Part shown: piece after piece, positions 37,361 through 46,031 of the stretch
Numbering within the stretch: position 1 is the stretch's first letter
How the letters are laid out: each line of letters begins with the position of its first letter
NCBI RefSeq assembly: GCF_004353845.1
Contig: NZ_CP037864.1
Span: 2,046,001-2,110,000, forward strand
Direction of reading: 5' to 3'
Length of the DNA stretch: 64,000 nucleotides
DNA from: Citrobacter arsenatis
GTDB taxonomy: Bacteria; Pseudomonadota; Gammaproteobacteria; Enterobacterales; Enterobacteriaceae
The notes under the pieces: generated by a model
Databases searched by the model: none
Told to the model about the DNA's origin: nothing
Seen by the model: the letters and a program-made list of their open reading frames with translations, nothing else
Translations under genes and position numbers: made by a program

Positions 37361-37714
37361 ATGGCTGAACTAACTTCTCTACAACTCTTCAAAAACCTTT
37401 CCGATGAAACTCGGCTGGACATCGTGTTGCTGCTTAGAGAAATGGGAGAGCTATGCGTGTGCGATCTCTGTACTGCGCTGGATCAGTCGCAGCCCAAGAT
37501 CTCCCGTCATCTGGCAATGCTCCGGGAAAGTGGATTATTACTGGATCGCAAGCAGGGCAAGTGGGTTCACTACCGCTTATCTCCGCATATTCCGTCATGG
37601 GCTGCTCAGGTAATTGAGCAGGCTTGGTTAAGCCAACAGGACGACGTACAGGCCATCGCCCGTAAGCTGGCATCGGCAAACTGCTCTGGTAGCGGTAAGG
37701 CTGTTTGCATCTAA
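37361..37714 (+). CDS. arsR: Arsenical-responsive repressor ArsR
   Basis: A 117-residue ArsR/SmtB repressor close to that of plasmid R773. The As(III) site is ELCVCDLC with Cys32, Cys34 and Cys37, followed by the recognition helix SQPKISRHLAMLRESGLL. The start is ATG 37361 (AGGAG nine bases upstream), matching the plasmid protein length. It is the first gene of arsRDABC and probably represses at the dyad just upstream; As(III) or Sb(III) releases it. Confidence 0.95.
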   Translation: MAELTSLQLFKNLSDETRLDIVLLLREMGELCVCDLCTALDQSQPKISRHLAMLRESGLLLDRKQGKWVHYRLSPHIPSWAAQVIEQAWLSQQDDVQAIARKLASANCSGSGKAVCI

Positions 37715-37728
37715 AAAATTTGCCTGAA

Positions 37729-37751
37729 CATATATGATTTTTCGAATGTGA
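37729..37751. promoter_or_regulatory. Second ArsR-type operator between arsR and arsD
   Basis: This 23-bp sequence shares CATAT and TTTCGAATGTGA with the arsR operator; only the central left half-site differs. It lies 10 bp before arsD. It may be a weaker operator for ArsR or ArsD giving separate control of arsDABC. Confidence 0.5.
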
Positions 37752-37761
37752 GGTATTCAGA

Positions 37762-38124
37762 ATGAAGACGTTAACGGTGTTTGACCCGGCAATGTGCTGC
37801 AGTACCGGCGTATGTGGCTCAGATGTCGATCAGGTTCTGGTTGATTTCTCTGCTGATGTGCAGTGGCTGAAAGGACGTGGCGTACAGGTTGAACGTTATA
37901 ACCTGGCGCAGCAGCCCATGAGCTTTGTTCATAATGAGAAAGCGAAAGTATTCCTCGAAGCATCTGGAGCAGAAGGGCTTCCGCTACTGCTGTTGGACGG
38001 TGAAACGGTGATGGCTGGGCGATACCCAAAACGCGCTGAGCTGGCTCGCTGGTTCGGTATTCCGCTGGAGAAGGTAGGGTTAGCTCCCACCAGCTGCTGT
38101 GGTGGTAATACTTCCTGTTGCTGA
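37762..38124 (+). CDS. arsD: ArsD, arsenic metallochaperone
   Basis: A 120-residue protein that delivers As(III) to ArsA and also acts as a weak repressor. Cys12-Cys13 and Cys18 in MCCSTGVC form the metal site; the vicinal pairs Cys112-113 and Cys119-120 are also present. The ATG follows the second operator and arsA starts 17 bp after the stop. The full length matches plasmid R773 ArsD. Confidence 0.95.
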   Translation: MKTLTVFDPAMCCSTGVCGSDVDQVLVDFSADVQWLKGRGVQVERYNLAQQPMSFVHNEKAKVFLEASGAEGLPLLLLDGETVMAGRYPKRAELARWFGIPLEKVGLAPTSCCGGNTSCC

Positions 38125-38141
38125 ATATGTCAGGAGGACAT

Positions 38142-39893
38142 ATGAAATTCTTAGAGAATATCCCGCCTTACCTGTTTTTTACTGGCAAGGGTGGCGTAGG
38201 AAAAACGTCCATTTCCTGCGCGACGGCTATCCGCCTTGCCGAACAAGGTAAGCGGGTTTTGCTGGTCAGTACAGATCCAGCCTCCAATGTCGGTCAGGTA
38301 TTCGACCAGGCTATCGGTAACACCATTCGCTCTGTGACAGCAGTTACTGGACTTTCCGCTCTGGAGATTGACCCTCAGGAAGCCGCCCAACAATACCGCT
38401 CCAGAATCGTTGATCCTATCAAAGGTCTTCTGCCTGAAGACGTTGTTAACAGTATCAGCGAGCAGCTTTCAGGAGCCTGTACGACTGAGATTGCGGCGTT
38501 TGATGAGTTCACCGGCTTATTGACAGACGCTTCCCTGCTGACCCGCTTCGATCACATCATTTTTGATACAGCGCCGACGGGCCACACGATTCGCCTTCTC
38601 CAGCTTCCCGGTGCCTGGAGTAGTTTCATTGAAAGTAATCCGGATGGTGCTTCCTGTCTTGGCCCAATGGCCGGGCTGGAAAAGCAGCGTGAGCAGTATG
38701 CTCATGCGGTAGAGGCGTTGTCCGATCCTGAACGTACCCGCCTGGTTCTGGTTGCACGACTGCAAAAATCTACGCTGCAGGAAGTAGCCCGCACCCATGA
38801 AGAACTGGCCGCAATTGGCCTGAAAAACCAGTACCTGGTTATTAATGGTGTGCTGCCTAAAGCCGAAGCTGAACATGACGCGCTGGCTGCTGCGATATGG
38901 CAACGGGAGCAGGAAGCACTGGCAAATCTTCCTGCTGGTTTATCTGAGCTACCGAGAGATACCTTATTACTCCAGCCAGTAAATATGGTTGGTGTGTCTG
39001 CGTTGAAGGGGCTGCTGGATACCCGTTTTGATGCATTACCGCTCCCGGTAACGAACGTCCTGTACACGCCTGAAAACTTATCGCTCTCTGACCTGGTCGA
39101 TGATATCGCCCGCAGTGAACATGGCCTGATTATGTTGATGGGCAAAGGTGGTGTAGGGAAAACCACGATGGCTGCTGCCATCGCCGTAAGGCTGGCAGAC
39201 ATGGGATATGACGTGCATCTCACCACCTCTGATCCCGCTGCGCACCTGAGTACAACGCTGAACGGCAGCCTCAAAAACCTGCAGGTCAGCCGCATCAACC
39301 CTCACGATGAAACCGAACGCTATCGCCAGCATGTTCTTGAGACGAAGGGAAAAGATCTGGACGAAGCAGGGAAACGGCTATTGGAAGAAGATTTACGTTC
39401 TCCCTGTACTGAAGAAATTGCCGTGTTCCAGGCTTTTTCCCGAGTGATTCGTGAAGCAGGTAAGCGGTTTGTTGTCATGGATACAGCTCCCACTGGGCAC
39501 ACGCTGTTGTTGCTGGATGCTACCGGGGCTTACCACCGAGAGATTGCCAAAAAAATGGGGGAGAAAGGTCATTTTACTACCCCAATGATGCAGCTTCAGG
39601 ACCCGGAACGAACCAAAGTTCTGCTGGTCACTCTGCCTGAAACCACACCGGTACTGGAAGCGGCAAGCCTACAGGCTGACCTTGAAAGAGCGGGGATTCA
39701 TCCATGGGGCTGGATTATCAATAACAGCCTTTCCATCGCGGATACGCGTTCTCCGTTGCTTTGCCAGCGCGCTCAGCAGGAACAGCCTCAGATTGAGGCT
39801 GTTAAGAATCAGCACGCTGACCATATAGCGCTCGTTCCGGTACTGGCTTCTGAGCCAACAGGTATTGAAAAACTCAGAGAGTTGGCGAGTTAA
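38142..39893 (+). CDS. arsA: Arsenite-translocating ATPase ArsA
   Basis: A 583-residue duplicated P-loop ATPase. The A1 half has GKGGVGKTS at 15-23 and DTAPTGHT; the A2 half repeats GKGGVGKTT and DTAPTGHT. The cysteines that bind As(III)/Sb(III) include those in LSGACTTE and SPCTEE. It powers ArsB, turning it into an ATP-driven pump. The start is ATG 38142 with AGGAGG before it; the frame opens eight codons earlier inside the arsD end. Confidence 0.95.
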   Translation: MKFLENIPPYLFFTGKGGVGKTSISCATAIRLAEQGKRVLLVSTDPASNVGQVFDQAIGNTIRSVTAVTGLSALEIDPQEAAQQYRSRIVDPIKGLLPEDVVNSISEQLSGACTTEIAAFDEFTGLLTDASLLTRFDHIIFDTAPTGHTIRLLQLPGAWSSFIESNPDGASCLGPMAGLEKQREQYAHAVEALSDPERTRLVLVARLQKSTLQEVARTHEELAAIGLKNQYLVINGVLPKAEAEHDALAAAIWQREQEALANLPAGLSELPRDTLLLQPVNMVGVSALKGLLDTRFDALPLPVTNVLYTPENLSLSDLVDDIARSEHGLIMLMGKGGVGKTTMAAAIAVRLADMGYDVHLTTSDPAAHLSTTLNGSLKNLQVSRINPHDETERYRQHVLETKGKDLDEAGKRLLEEDLRSPCTEEIAVFQAFSRVIREAGKRFVVMDTAPTGHTLLLLDATGAYHREIAKKMGEKGHFTTPMMQLQDPERTKVLLVTLPETTPVLEAASLQADLERAGIHPWGWIINNSLSIADTRSPLLCQRAQQEQPQIEAVKNQHADHIALVPVLASEPTGIEKLRELAS

Positions 39894-39939
39894 TTTTTTG
39901 TTTATACAGGGCGGCAGATCCGCCCTGTCAGGAGGGTGT

Positions 39940-41229
39940 ATGTTACTGGCAGGCGCTATTTTTGTCCTGACCATTGTCTTGGTTATCTGTCAACCGAAAG
40001 GATTAGGGATCGGCTGGAGTGCAACGCTGGGCGCGGGCCTGGCTTTGATTTCTGGCGTTGTGCATATAGGCGATATTCCGGTGGTGTGGAATATCGTCTG
40101 GAACGCGACAGCGACCTTTATTGCGGTGATTATCATCAGCCTGCTGCTCGATGAATCAGGCTTTTTCGAATGGGCGGCATTGCATGTTTCACGCTGGGGT
40201 AACGGTCGTGGCCGTTTGCTCTTTACGTATATCGTTCTGCTAGGTGCAGCGGTGGCGGCACTGTTTGCCAACGATGGCGCGGCATTGATTCTGACTCCAA
40301 TTGTCATCGCCATGCTGCTGGCATTAGGTTTCAGTAAAGGTACTACGCTGGCATTTGTCATGGCCGCCGGGTTTATTGCCGATACGGCCAGCCTGCCGCT
40401 TATCGTGTCGAACCTGGTGAATATTGTTTCGGCGGACTTCTTTGGTCTGGGATTCACCGAATATGCCTCGGTGATGGTACCGGTCGATATCGCCGCCATT
40501 ATTGCCACACTAATTATGCTGCATCTGTTTTTCCGCAAGGACATCCCGCCAAGTTACGATCTGGCCCTCCTAAAGAAACCAGCAGAAGCAATAAAAGATC
40601 CGGCTACATTCCGCACTGGTTGGATAGTTCTGATTCTCCTGCTTGTTGGTTTCTTCGTCCTCGAGCCGCTCGGTATTCCCGTTAGTGCGATTGCAGCGGT
40701 TGGGGCGATAATTCTGTTTGCAGTGGCGAAACGAGGCCATGCCATTAACACTGGTAAAGTGCTACATGGTGCACCCTGGCAGATCGTCATCTTCTCATTG
40801 GGGATGTACCTGGTGGTTTACGGTCTGCGCAACGCAGGGCTAACCGAATATCTTTCAGGTGTTCTGAACGTGCTGGCTGATAAAGGACTCTGGGCCGCGA
40901 CGCTGGGTACTGGCTTCCTGACGGCTTTCCTGTCTTCCATCATGAACAACATGCCTACCGTGCTGGTTGGCGCTCTTTCTATTGATGGCAGTACCGCAAC
41001 CGGCGTCATCAAAGAGGCGATGATTTATGCCAACGTGATTGGCTGCGATCTGGGGCCGAAAATCACACCTATTGGTAGCCTGGCAACGCTGCTCTGGCTA
41101 CATGTACTTTCACAGAAGAATATGACCATCACGTGGGGATACTATTTCCGCACCGGGATTATCATGACTCTGCCTGTGCTGTTTGTAACGCTGGCAGCGC
41201 TGGCGCTACGTCTCTCTTTCACTTTGTAA
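39940..41229 (+). CDS. arsB: Arsenite efflux permease ArsB
   Basis: A 429-residue inner-membrane protein with about twelve transmembrane helices that exports As(OH)3/Sb(OH)3, alone by proton motive force or with ArsA. The motifs FANDGAALILTPI and MNNMPTVLVGALS mark the two inverted repeat halves. The start is ATG 39940 with CAGGAGGGTGT upstream, giving the family N-terminus MLLAGAIFVLTI; an upstream in-frame ATG lies inside arsA. Confidence 0.95.
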   Translation: MLLAGAIFVLTIVLVICQPKGLGIGWSATLGAGLALISGVVHIGDIPVVWNIVWNATATFIAVIIISLLLDESGFFEWAALHVSRWGNGRGRLLFTYIVLLGAAVAALFANDGAALILTPIVIAMLLALGFSKGTTLAFVMAAGFIADTASLPLIVSNLVNIVSADFFGLGFTEYASVMVPVDIAAIIATLIMLHLFFRKDIPPSYDLALLKKPAEAIKDPATFRTGWIVLILLLVGFFVLEPLGIPVSAIAAVGAIILFAVAKRGHAINTGKVLHGAPWQIVIFSLGMYLVVYGLRNAGLTEYLSGVLNVLADKGLWAATLGTGFLTAFLSSIMNNMPTVLVGALSIDGSTATGVIKEAMIYANVIGCDLGPKITPIGSLATLLWLHVLSQKNMTITWGYYFRTGIIMTLPVLFVTLAALALRLSFTL

Positions 41230-41241
41230 TGAGATACTGAT

Positions 41242-41667
41242 ATGAGCAACATCACCATTTATCACAATCCAGCCTGCGGCACGTCGCGTAACACGCTTGA
41301 GATGATCCGCAACAGCGGTAATGAGCCGACCGTGATTCTTTACCTCGAAACTCCACCTTCACGTGATGAGCTGGTCAAACTCATTGCTGATATGGGTATT
41401 TCCGTCCGGGCTTTGCTGCGTAAGAACGTCGAGCCGTATGAGGAACTGGGTCTTGCCGAAGATAAATTTACTGACGACCAGTTAATTAACTTTATGTTGC
41501 AGCATCCGATCCTGATTAATCGCCCCATCGTTGTAACACCGCTGGGAACCAAACTGTGCCGTCCTTCTGAAGTTGTTCTGGATATCCTTCCTGATGCTCA
41601 GAAAGGGGCTTTCGCCAAAGAAGATGGCGAGAAAGTCGTTGATGATGCAGGCAAAAAATTGAAATAA
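41242..41667 (+). CDS. arsC: Glutaredoxin-dependent arsenate reductase ArsC
   Basis: A 141-residue enzyme reducing As(V) to As(III) for export. The catalytic Cys12 is in HNPACGTSRNT, and the arginines in VRALLRKN, LINRPIV and TKLCRPSE form the anion pocket. It lies 12 bp after arsB and ends the operon at a terminator. It matches the plasmid/chromosomal enterobacterial ArsC. Confidence 0.96.
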   Translation: MSNITIYHNPACGTSRNTLEMIRNSGNEPTVILYLETPPSRDELVKLIADMGISVRALLRKNVEPYEELGLAEDKFTDDQLINFMLQHPILINRPIVVTPLGTKLCRPSEVVLDILPDAQKGAFAKEDGEKVVDDAGKKLK

Positions 41668-41676
41668 GCGACAGGA

Positions 41677-41706
41677 GAGCCGCCTGTTATTTAGGCGGCT
41701 CCTTTA
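41677..41706 (+). terminator. Terminator of the ars operon
   Basis: GAGCCGCC and GGCGGCTC form a perfect 8-bp stem, 9-nt loop, followed by a short T-rich tail. Confidence 0.8.
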
Positions 41707-41734
41707 TCAAATAAAAACAATGGATTGCCTCGAT

Positions 41735-42031
41735 TTAAATCTTTGGACTGTTGATGCAACATTCTTCGCGTAGAAAATCAATAATCGATTCTAACTTGTC
41801 ATATTGAGAAACGCAGATTAAGGAGCGGCTTTCGCGATTTTGTTTGACCAGACCAACGGAAACAAGAGCGGATATATGATGACTCAGTGTTGAAGATGGA
41901 ATCGCAAGTTGTTTTTGTAGATCACCTACAGGTAAACCTTGTTCACCGGCTTTAACAAGGTGTTTGAAAATAAACAAACGTGTCGGATGTCCTAATTCTT
42001 TCATAGCTTTAGCTACTTCTTCTAGTTGCAT
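41735..42031 (-). CDS. ArsR-family regulator with C-terminal Cys pair
   Basis: A 98-residue winged-helix repressor (SSTLSHHISALVSVGLV recognition helix) distinct from the operon's ArsR. It lacks the CVCDLC site but has Cys73 and a C-terminal vicinal pair Cys91-Cys92, a layout known in other ArsR types that sense trivalent arsenicals or organoarsenicals. The start is ATG 42031, preceded by GAGGAAGG; the long upstream extension overlaps arsP. It is divergent from arsP and probably controls it through the dyad between them. Confidence 0.8.
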   Translation of the reverse strand: MQLEEVAKAMKELGHPTRLFIFKHLVKAGEQGLPVGDLQKQLAIPSSTLSHHISALVSVGLVKQNRESRSLICVSQYDKLESIIDFLREECCINSPKI

Positions 42032-42051
42032 GGTGCCTTCCTCGTCTAGTG

Positions 42052-42075
42052 ATATTTCGATAATACCAGAAATAT
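42052..42075. promoter_or_regulatory. Candidate operator of the arsR2-arsP pair
   Basis: ATATTTC and GAAATAT are perfect 7-bp arms separated by 10 nt. A related TCTAGAAATAT lies at 42104-42114 nearer arsP. Confidence 0.5.
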
Positions 42076-42130
42076 GTTGATCTAACCTCAATGATTCGAT
42101 TATTCTAGAAATATAGTTTATGGGGGTTTC

Positions 42131-43222
42131 ATGAATAGCTGGATTTCTATGTTTACTAACGCGGCAGAGATGTTCTTGTTTCTTGCTGTCGAGTTGTCTG
42201 CGCTTTTTTTTCTGATTAGTGCGGGTGTTAGCCTTATCAGGCAAAAAATTCCGGACCAAAAGATTCAAAGAATGTTAGGGGCGAGAAAGGGGAGAGGTTA
42301 CATACTTGCATCGCTGTTAGGAGCTGTAACACCGTTTTGCAGCTGCTCTACAATTCCCATGTTACGCGGACTGTTATCAGCAAAAGCAGGCTTCGGTCCA
42401 ACACTTACATTCTTGTTTGTTTCACCTCTGCTTAACCCGATAATCATTGGTCTGATGTGGATTACTTTTGGTTGGAAAGTTACTCTGCTATACGCTGTTA
42501 TAGCTGCAACAGTTTCCGTACTGGCAAGTATTTTGTTAGATGTGCTTGGTTTTGACCGACATATTGTCGAAACATCAAAACCGCTGGCTAGCTGTTGTGG
42601 TGTTAGCAGTGGAAAAACTCTTGAAACTAAACTACGGAGTGTTTCAGCTTGCTGTTCTGTATCAAATCAACAGGACATAGGGGCTAATAGTTGTTCTAAA
42701 CCACAAGAAACGTTTAAGAGTTTCTCAGCATTTCGGGGCACAAATTGTGAATTGAGCTGCGAGACAGGTCAAACAAATAAACAATTCTTCCCGAAAAGTG
42801 TAGTAAGAGATCCTGGTGCGATACGTCTGGCATTTCAGGATGCCTGGACTCAATTTAAAGATGTATTACCTTATCTGATGTTAGGTATTGTTATAGGGTC
42901 GTTTATCTACGGTTTTATACCTGCAGAGTGGATTGCTGCTCATGCCGGGCATGATAATCCGTTTGCGATTCCATTAAGTGCAGTTATTGGAATACCTTTG
43001 TATATACGTGCTGAGGCAGTAATTCCGTTGGCATCAGTCTTGATGGATAAAGGCATGGGAACGGGAGCAGTAATGGCTCTGATTATTGGTAGCGCTGGAG
43101 CTAGTCTGACGGAAGTAATACTGCTTAAATCAATGTTCAAAACACCCTTGATTGCTGCATTCCTGACCGTTATTTTGGGCATGGCGATTATTATGGGATA
43201 CCTGACACAGTTGCTATTTTGA
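42131..43222 (+). CDS. arsP: ArsP-type organoarsenical efflux permease
   Basis: A 363-residue DUF318/ArsP permease with about eight transmembrane helices. The family signature TPFCSCSTIP is at 67-76. The central cytoplasmic loop (about 150-215) holds further cysteines as CC, CC, C, C and C. ArsP proteins export trivalent organoarsenicals such as MAs(III). The start ATG 42131 has GGGGG upstream. Base composition is more AT-rich than arsRDABC, so this pair may have a separate origin from the operon next to it. Confidence 0.85.
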   Translation: MNSWISMFTNAAEMFLFLAVELSALFFLISAGVSLIRQKIPDQKIQRMLGARKGRGYILASLLGAVTPFCSCSTIPMLRGLLSAKAGFGPTLTFLFVSPLLNPIIIGLMWITFGWKVTLLYAVIAATVSVLASILLDVLGFDRHIVETSKPLASCCGVSSGKTLETKLRSVSACCSVSNQQDIGANSCSKPQETFKSFSAFRGTNCELSCETGQTNKQFFPKSVVRDPGAIRLAFQDAWTQFKDVLPYLMLGIVIGSFIYGFIPAEWIAAHAGHDNPFAIPLSAVIGIPLYIRAEAVIPLASVLMDKGMGTGAVMALIIGSAGASLTEVILLKSMFKTPLIAAFLTVILGMAIIMGYLTQLLF

Positions 43223-43377
43223 TTGGGTATGTTAGACAGAACCAGAAAAAGTTGCAGGGGGGGCGAGCGTATGAAAGTTGTGCAATCAATCCCCATCAAT
43301 ACAGTTATCCAAATTTAAGGACGTTGATATCTCCATACTTACTATGGTGTTCAAACAACAAGTCCGCATTGGATTGA

Positions 43378-43399
43378 ACCCGCTTCGGCGGGTTTTTTT
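43378..43399. terminator. Terminator between arsP and dinI-like gene
   Basis: CCCGC-TTCG-GCGGG stem-loop with a T-run of seven. Confidence 0.85.
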
Positions 43400-43468
43400 G
43401 CATCTAATTGATAGGCTAAGGTTAGCAATTTGTGCTCTTAAGTCATTGATCATTTCAATGTATCGGTG

Positions 43469-43488
43469 TACTGTACAAATATACAGTA
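43469..43488. promoter_or_regulatory. LexA box
   Basis: TACTGTACAAATATACAGTA matches CTGT-N8-ACAG exactly with extended symmetry, and lies 18 bp before the dinI-like start codon. SOS induction is expected. Confidence 0.92.
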
Positions 43489-43505
43489 TTGCAGTGGAGG
43501 CTAAT

Positions 43506-43739
43506 ATGAAAGTTGAACTCACCATTGATCGTACTAAAGAACTTCCAAAGGGAGCAGTTCCGGCTCTGGAGAAAGAGTTACTTAAAAGGTTGGGCAACCA
43601 CTATGAGAACTGCAGCCTGAGCATACGGCGTACAGGCTCCGATGGTTTAAGCGTGTTTGGGGGGGACAAGGAAGATAAAAAGCAAATAGAGACTATCCTC
43701 CAGGAAACATGGGAAAGCGCTGACGACTGGTTTTATTAA
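43506..43739 (+). CDS. DinI-like SOS protein
   Basis: A 77-residue DinI-family protein. The C-terminal ILQETWESADDWFY is the acidic helix that contacts RecA, and LPKGAVPALEKELLKRL is the N-terminal helix. The start is ATG 43506 with GGAGG before it, right after an exact LexA box. In Gifsy-type phages a LexA-controlled dinI gene is co-transcribed with a small antirepressor gene; here an 80-residue ORF follows after 47 bp. Confidence 0.9.
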   Translation: MKVELTIDRTKELPKGAVPALEKELLKRLGNHYENCSLSIRRTGSDGLSVFGGDKEDKKQIETILQETWESADDWFY

Positions 43740-43786
43740 TTATTTTGGGTGTTACTTTGATCCCGTTTGCATGGGGGGGAGTTTAA

Positions 43787-44029
43787 GTGAAAGAAAAATT
43801 AGAATTGCCCAAAAAAGGCTACGCAGTCATCAGATGTCACGATGGGGTCATCGTTGCCAGGCTGCAATCATTTCCTGAGTGTGAGCGCGCCCTGATGTAT
43901 AGGCGCGGTAGTATGGTGTCATTTATGCCACTTCAGGATGATGAAATTATCGGCACGCCAACATTGTTTACCCGGATGTTAGAAAGGGCTGGTTATCGTG
44001 TTTCCTTGGGAGTAGGTAGATGCTCTTAA
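43787..44029 (+). CDS. Candidate SOS-linked antirepressor, 80 residues
   Basis: The start is GTG 43787 after GGGGGGAG, 47 bp downstream of the dinI-like gene and without an intervening terminator. The C-terminal part DDEIIGTPTLFTRMLERAGY closely matches the satellite ORF at 62598-62798 (17 of 22 residues over the shared block). No database function is recalled. The antirepressor role is inferred from the dinI-linked position and from the peptidase-less repressor of this prophage. Confidence 0.6.
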   Translation: MKEKLELPKKGYAVIRCHDGVIVARLQSFPECERALMYRRGSMVSFMPLQDDEIIGTPTLFTRMLERAGYRVSLGVGRCS

Positions 44030-44748
44030 ATGTGGTAATGAGTATTGTTATGCTATGAATTAATTATCATAAAACTATTAACCCCAGTCGTATACTTATG
44101 CCATTGGGGTGTGTGGCCTTAACGAAAGGTAACAGGCTTGCGCTACAATATCACTTCATTTGCAGTACATCACTGAAACAACTCGATGATTTATATATCA
44201 GCCTTCCATTAATAATTTAGTAACCTTGCTGTAAATAACCTTCAACTTTTCATGTGGCCAATAGTTATAGCTGTATATTTACGAGTGAATGTTTACTTTG
44301 GTTTGCACGTAAAATGTAGAGTCAGAATATTCTCATTAAGTGGTAGGTGATTAAAATAATTTGCATGCCTCATATAAATAGTGATATCTATCACATAACA
44401 AAACATGTGCATCATTTGCATCTTAATGAGTTTGATTGATGAGCTAATATGCTGTCACTGCATGCGTGGTAACCTTTTGTTATTATTGGGTTTCAATAAC
44501 GGAGTGTACATTAAAGCATCATTTTATAATGTTTTAATTGCGGGATTGTTATGAAAGTAGATATTAAAAATATTCATTGAGAAATTTAATAACCAACTGC
44601 TTCTTTGTGGACTTAACTCCCACGCCCCACGCAGTAGTGGGGTTTTTTAAAGAATTATCTGGTCTGTTTTGCAGTACCTGCACCTATTTAAAGATAGACC
44701 AGATAAAGGCAGTCAGTTTGTGTTTTCACCAATCCAATGAGGTTGTCT
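44030..44748. other. AT-rich intergenic region
   Basis: About 700 bp with no convincing gene. It contains a CRP-like site AGTGATATCTATCACA (44380-44395) and the terminator at 44625. It is more AT-rich than its neighbours. Confidence 0.6.
44625..44648 (+). terminator. Terminator upstream of the lipoprotein genes
   Basis: CCCCAC-GCAGTA-GTGGGG with six T residues. Confidence 0.85.
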
Positions 44749-45171
44749 ATGAGGATGGTTTTGATTTTTCCAGTATTAATACTTGTGTTGTCGGGATGTT
44801 CCCAACAACCAGGCGAGGAAACGTCGCAGGAAAAAGTACAAAACATATTCAAAGAAGCAAATATAACGCCAAGTTCTGTTGAACTTGAATCAACAGCAAG
44901 TTTGCTTGATGAATGCAGCATTAATGGGCGTAAGGCCAAAGCCGAGGGGAAATCAATTTCAGATGTAATATCAAAGGCTAACAAAGATACGGATACAGCT
45001 CTGGCAGGGTTCAATTCAGTTATGAATTCAAAAGGTATGTCTAAAAAACCGGAAGGTAAAAAGGCAGAAGAGTTGCTGCGTCTCACTTTATTAGCCTGCA
45101 CAGAAACGGAAATTCAGGCATATCGCACGGGTGTCGTAAGTACTAACAATCCAGTAAGAGGTAAATCATGA
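44749..45171 (+). CDS. Prophage-encoded lipoprotein
   Basis: A 140-residue protein with a type II signal peptide (MRMVLIFPVLILVLSGC, lipid-modified Cys17). The residue after Cys is Ser, so outer-membrane sorting is expected. The remainder is helical and charged with two further Cys. The start is chosen at ATG 44749 with GAGG upstream; ATG 44737 would add four residues. The stop overlaps the next gene (ATGA). Function unknown; it is cargo-like, outside the standard phage genes. Confidence 0.7.
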   Translation: MRMVLIFPVLILVLSGCSQQPGEETSQEKVQNIFKEANITPSSVELESTASLLDECSINGRKAKAEGKSISDVISKANKDTDTALAGFNSVMNSKGMSKKPEGKKAEELLRLTLLACTETEIQAYRTGVVSTNNPVRGKS

Positions 45172-45548
45172 AAAAGTTAATTGCATTTGCCATTGTAGCT
45201 GCAATTCACTCATCACCGGCATTAGCTATTAATGCACAATACCGCACTCAGCTTGAGCGTTCCGGTTGTACTGAAATGAATGCAGGAACTACTTGTGATA
45301 TTCACAAAACTGTGGAGCAGAATGAACGAAATGCCCGTCGCCATGGAGGTAATAATTCTCCGGATGTAATCCGCGCTCATTTAAATCAGATGGTGGTTGG
45401 ATCTTTCCGTGGAGAGGCAGTCGATGTAATGGAGTCTGACGGATGGACGCGTATTTCTCAGGACGGCACTAAATATCGTAAGGGGGAGCATTATGCAACC
45501 CTGGTCTGGGGACAGGATGATGCGGTTGCATCGGTAGTTGTACGCTGA
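45168..45548 (+). CDS. Exported hypothetical protein
   Basis: A 126-residue protein with a Sec signal peptide (about 1-21, ending PALA), then an acidic/His-containing mature domain with two Cys (RSGCTEMNAGTTC), perhaps a disulphide. It is coupled to the preceding lipoprotein gene by ATGA. Not recognised. Confidence 0.65.
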   Translation: MKKLIAFAIVAAIHSSPALAINAQYRTQLERSGCTEMNAGTTCDIHKTVEQNERNARRHGGNNSPDVIRAHLNQMVVGSFRGEAVDVMESDGWTRISQDGTKYRKGEHYATLVWGQDDAVASVVVR

Positions 45549-45572
45549 TTAATAATAAAAGAGACACAACAC

Positions 45573-45833
45573 ATGAAAAAAACAATCATATTTATTGCAT
45601 TCACAGCTTTATTATCTGGCTGTTCTGCAGATTTTGCACAACGTTACGCTGATGCGAAACGTGAGCAGGACCGTAAGGAACACCACCATCACCATCATGA
45701 CCGTCAGAACGATGATTACACCAGCTCCGATGGATATCGCATGATCACTAAGCAAGGTGTAACTCTTCCTGATTGTGAGGAACTGCCCGATGCCAGTCAG
45801 GCGGATAATGGTGGACGCTGCTGGTACAGGTAA
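45573..45833 (+). CDS. Small lipoprotein with a natural hexahistidine run
   Basis: An 86-residue protein with a lipobox ALLSGC (Cys17), then a charged helix and six consecutive His at 37-42, followed by a C-terminal globular part with two Cys (PDCEELPD...GGRCWYR). It lies 25 bp after the previous gene and forms a three-gene envelope cluster. The His run could bind metal, which would fit the arsenic cargo but is only inference. Confidence 0.65.
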   Translation: MKKTIIFIAFTALLSGCSADFAQRYADAKREQDRKEHHHHHHDRQNDDYTSSDGYRMITKQGVTLPDCEELPDASQADNGGRCWYR

Positions 45834-45941
45834 AGCAGAAATTCTTACTGTCAGAACAGCTTTTACGATAATCCATCATTCTGTTAGACTTCAGTCTCAG
45901 GCCTGAACAACCTGAACCTGCTGCGCCATAGGAGAGAACCA

Positions 45942-46031
45942 ATGGCGCAAAATCAAATCCAAAATACCCATTCACTGACGTTAACCAACGCCAGCGATTT
46001 TCTTTTTGCCGCATCCAGAGGTGCGTTATGA
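45942..46031 (+). CDS. Possible 29-residue phage protein
   Basis: A short ORF MAQNQIQNTHSLTLTNASDF, ending RGAL, with GGAGA before the ATG. Its stop overlaps the next ATG (ATGA), which suggests it is translated and coupled. Confidence 0.45.
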   Translation: MAQNQIQNTHSLTLTNASDFLFAASRGAL

